This document shows positions 62,449 through 64,000 of a stretch of DNA of 64,000 nucleotides, in pieces. Under the pieces are notes generated by a model. That model did not search any database. It saw only the letters and a program-made list of their open reading frames with translations, and was not told the DNA's origin. This DNA is from Gayadomonas joobiniege G7. GTDB taxonomy: Bacteria; Pseudomonadota; Gammaproteobacteria; Enterobacterales; Alteromonadaceae. Within the stretch, counting starts at the first letter, position 1. Every line of letters begins with the position of its first letter. The stretch spans positions 186,001-250,000 of the forward strand of contig NZ_AMRX01000001.1 of NCBI RefSeq assembly GCF_000300815.1. Reading direction: 5' to 3'. The translations under genes were made by a program, and so were the position numbers.

Positions 62449-63684
62449 TTAGCTTTGGGCTTTTTTCCACTTTTGATATTCGTGCTTTTGCCGTGCATAC
62501 GCGATCCAAGCATTGGCCTGACTGGCAACTGACTTAAACGCTCTGGCTTTTTCTAATGTTTTTTTAGCACTGTCGAAGCGACCATCCTGCACCTGGGTAA
62601 CGCCCAATAACAACCATGCTTTATCCGTTTTTTTAAGACCTAAATCGAGCGCCCGCTTAAGTACAGCCTCAGCCTCAGTCCATTGCTCTAAATCGATTAA
62701 TAGTTGCGCCTGTTTTAGTAAGTCATCACCCTTTTGGGTAACGCTGGCTAAATCTCCATACGCCTGCGCGGCTTTGCTTTTTTCACGTGCTTGCTCCCAG
62801 GCACCAGCCAACATTTTTAAGTGTTTTTCATTGCGCTCGATAAATTCTTCATTTAATGCCTTTGTCAACAACCTAGCGGCTGGCTCAGGCATTTGATTTG
62901 CGTTTGCCAATTGAACCATAGAAATAATACTGGCCTGTTTATCCAACATTTTTTGCTTCCAAGCTAATTGCAGAATTGCCAAAGCATCCAGCTCGTTTTC
63001 CAGCAGCATTTGCACACTCGCGGCTTGTTCCCAGTAAGTTTTTTTATCAGGCCAATGTTGAATAAGTATCCCTAAGGTTTTGGCTGCTTGTTGATAATGT
63101 TTTTGCTCAAACTGTGCAGCCAAGACCAACTGAAACCAAGCTTCTTTGGGTTCTTCCACTAACTCAATCGCTTTATAGGCATACTCTTGTGCATTCGCAT
63201 ATTGTTTTAATTGAGCGTAAATGTTGGCCATAAAAATATGGTCACTGGCTTTAAATTCAGACAGTGCGGCATACCAAACATTCGCTTCGTTTAGGGCTTT
63301 TTCAAACTGTCCTTCGCCTGCATATAATTGCGCCATCATAAACCTGACATTTAGAGCTGCCTTCTCTGGTAACTTACCCACAGCAAGACTCTGCCTAAAC
63401 TTTTCAGCGGCCTGAGAATAGCGGTTATTAGACATTTCTAAATAACCCCAAGTTTGCAGAACAATGGCTTTAGATAAACTATCTTCAGCAACATTTCCTT
63501 CTAATTTTTTAATTTGTGACAGCGCCTCCGTTAACTTGTTCTCGCTCATTAACGTTTGAATATCGTTTAGTTTTTTATAGGTGGACGGCGACAGTGACTC
63601 AGCCTGCAGTGGTTGACTCAAACCAACCAAGATACAGACAGCTAAACTGAGTTTATGGACCTTTTTTAAATAACATTTGTGCAT
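62449..63684 (-). CDS. Periplasmic TPR-repeat protein of the TonB system
   Basis: 411 aa. The N-terminus ends in a signal-peptide-like LVGLSQPLQA. The rest is made of tetratricopeptide-like helical pairs (NRYSQAAEKFRQSLAVGKLP, QWTEAEAVLKRALDLGLKKT, LLLGVTQVQDGRFDSAKKTL). TPR proteins directly downstream of tonB are typical of Vibrio/Alteromonas TonB2-type operons (ttpC-exbB-exbD-tonB-TPR). It starts 12 bp after tonB. It probably supports energy transfer to the receptors. Confidence 0.85.
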   Translation of the reverse strand: MHKCYLKKVHKLSLAVCILVGLSQPLQAESLSPSTYKKLNDIQTLMSENKLTEALSQIKKLEGNVAEDSLSKAIVLQTWGYLEMSNNRYSQAAEKFRQSLAVGKLPEKAALNVRFMMAQLYAGEGQFEKALNEANVWYAALSEFKASDHIFMANIYAQLKQYANAQEYAYKAIELVEEPKEAWFQLVLAAQFEQKHYQQAAKTLGILIQHWPDKKTYWEQAASVQMLLENELDALAILQLAWKQKMLDKQASIISMVQLANANQMPEPAARLLTKALNEEFIERNEKHLKMLAGAWEQAREKSKAAQAYGDLASVTQKGDDLLKQAQLLIDLEQWTEAEAVLKRALDLGLKKTDKAWLLLGVTQVQDGRFDSAKKTLEKARAFKSVASQANAWIAYARQKHEYQKWKKAQS

Positions 63685-63696
63685 ATAAACCTCTGC

Positions 63697-64000
63697 TTAA
63701 CTGGCATTGGCCAAAGTAAATTCTATAGTTTGTGTTGCAGTTTGTGGCTGAGGCTGCCCATCCACCATTTTGGGCCTAAATTTCCAACGCATCATGGCCG
63801 CCATTGCTGCTTTATTAAATAAACGCCCTGGCTTAGACTCAATCACCTTTGCATTACTTACAGTGCCATCAGGCCGAATAGATACTTCCATTTTGACAAA
63901 CCCTTCTATTTTGGCTTGTTTAGCCTTGCGCGGATAAACTGGGGCCACTTGCACAACGGGGATCACATCTGAGTCAAATCCAGCAATCCCCCCACCGGCA
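63697..64000 (-). CDS. tonB: TonB C-terminal domain (5' part outside window)
   Basis: The last 100 or so codons of a TonB energy transducer; the frame stays open to the window end. The C-terminal domain is recognisable from VAPVYPRKAKQAKIEGFVKM, VSIRPDGTVSNAKVIESKPG and MMRWKFRPKMVDGQPQ. It links the ExbB/ExbD motor to outer-membrane receptors, of which this window encodes two. The membrane anchor and proline-rich spacer lie outside the window. Confidence 0.93.
   Translation of the reverse strand, partial: AGGGIAGFDSDVIPVVQVAPVYPRKAKQAKIEGFVKMEVSIRPDGTVSNAKVIESKPGRLFNKAAMAAMMRWKFRPKMVDGQPQPQTATQTIEFTLANAS

Overview
The window looks like a chromosomal segment of a marine gammaproteobacterium close to the Alteromonadales. 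The housekeeping order supports this: lexA/plsB divergent; rnpB-rsmI next to lpoA-yraN-diaA-dolP; and rpmG-rpmB-radC next to coaBC-dut-slmA are the E. coli-type arrangements. The marine, polymer-feeding character comes from two TonB-dependent receptors, a TonB/TPR gene pair and a large alpha-glucan locus. I see no phage, insertion sequence, integron or CRISPR array.

Region 1 (1-23.9 kb) is mostly core. It holds lexA (cut by the window start), plsB, prkB, a ZIP-type metal permease, a CsdA-type RNA helicase with a long structured leader, RNase P RNA, rsmI, the lpoA-yraN-diaA-dolP operon, an orphan sugar-phosphate SIS protein, ribosomal proteins L33 and L28, radC, coaBC, dut, slmA and a WD40 lipoprotein. 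It continues with less ordinary genes: a DyP-like haem protein that appears to have lost its distal catalytic residues, a degenerate HD-like protein, an aminopropyltransferase-like protein split into membrane and soluble genes, a PAS-GGDEF diguanylate cyclase and tRNA-Leu(CAG).

Region 2 (24.0-37.6 kb) is a maltodextrin/starch utilisation locus: LacI regulator, periplasmic cyclomaltodextrinase-like GH13, GH15 glucoamylase lipoprotein, GPH/SLC45-type sugar permease, a second periplasmic GH13, a TonB-dependent receptor and a divergent cytoplasmic GH13 alpha-glucosidase. Near-identical 14-bp palindromes lie about 85 bp upstream of both divergent start codons and are the probable operators.

Region 3 (37.6-46.8 kb) holds a GntR regulator with an RraA-like aldolase, an amidase, a cytoplasmic gamma-glutamyltransferase-fold hydrolase resembling oxamate amidohydrolase, and a TauE/SafE permease. 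Next come an MltC-like transglycosylase with a switch-like leader, an SPFH protein, a glycerate kinase and a YgjV-like membrane protein.

Region 4 (47.1-62.4 kb) is the most interesting part. It has a TauE/SafE permease, an MFS permease, an NMT1/THI5-type ABC importer, a TonB-dependent receptor with an EF-hand-like loop, a creatininase-family hydrolase, a secreted amidohydrolase, a second MFS permease, a VanB-type reductase without a visible oxygenase, an FAD-linked oxidase, a CodA/AtzC-like deaminase and a divergent Rid protein lacking the usual arginine. Together they read as uptake and stepwise opening of a nitrogen-rich ring compound whose identity I cannot determine. The window ends in a TonB/TPR gene pair.
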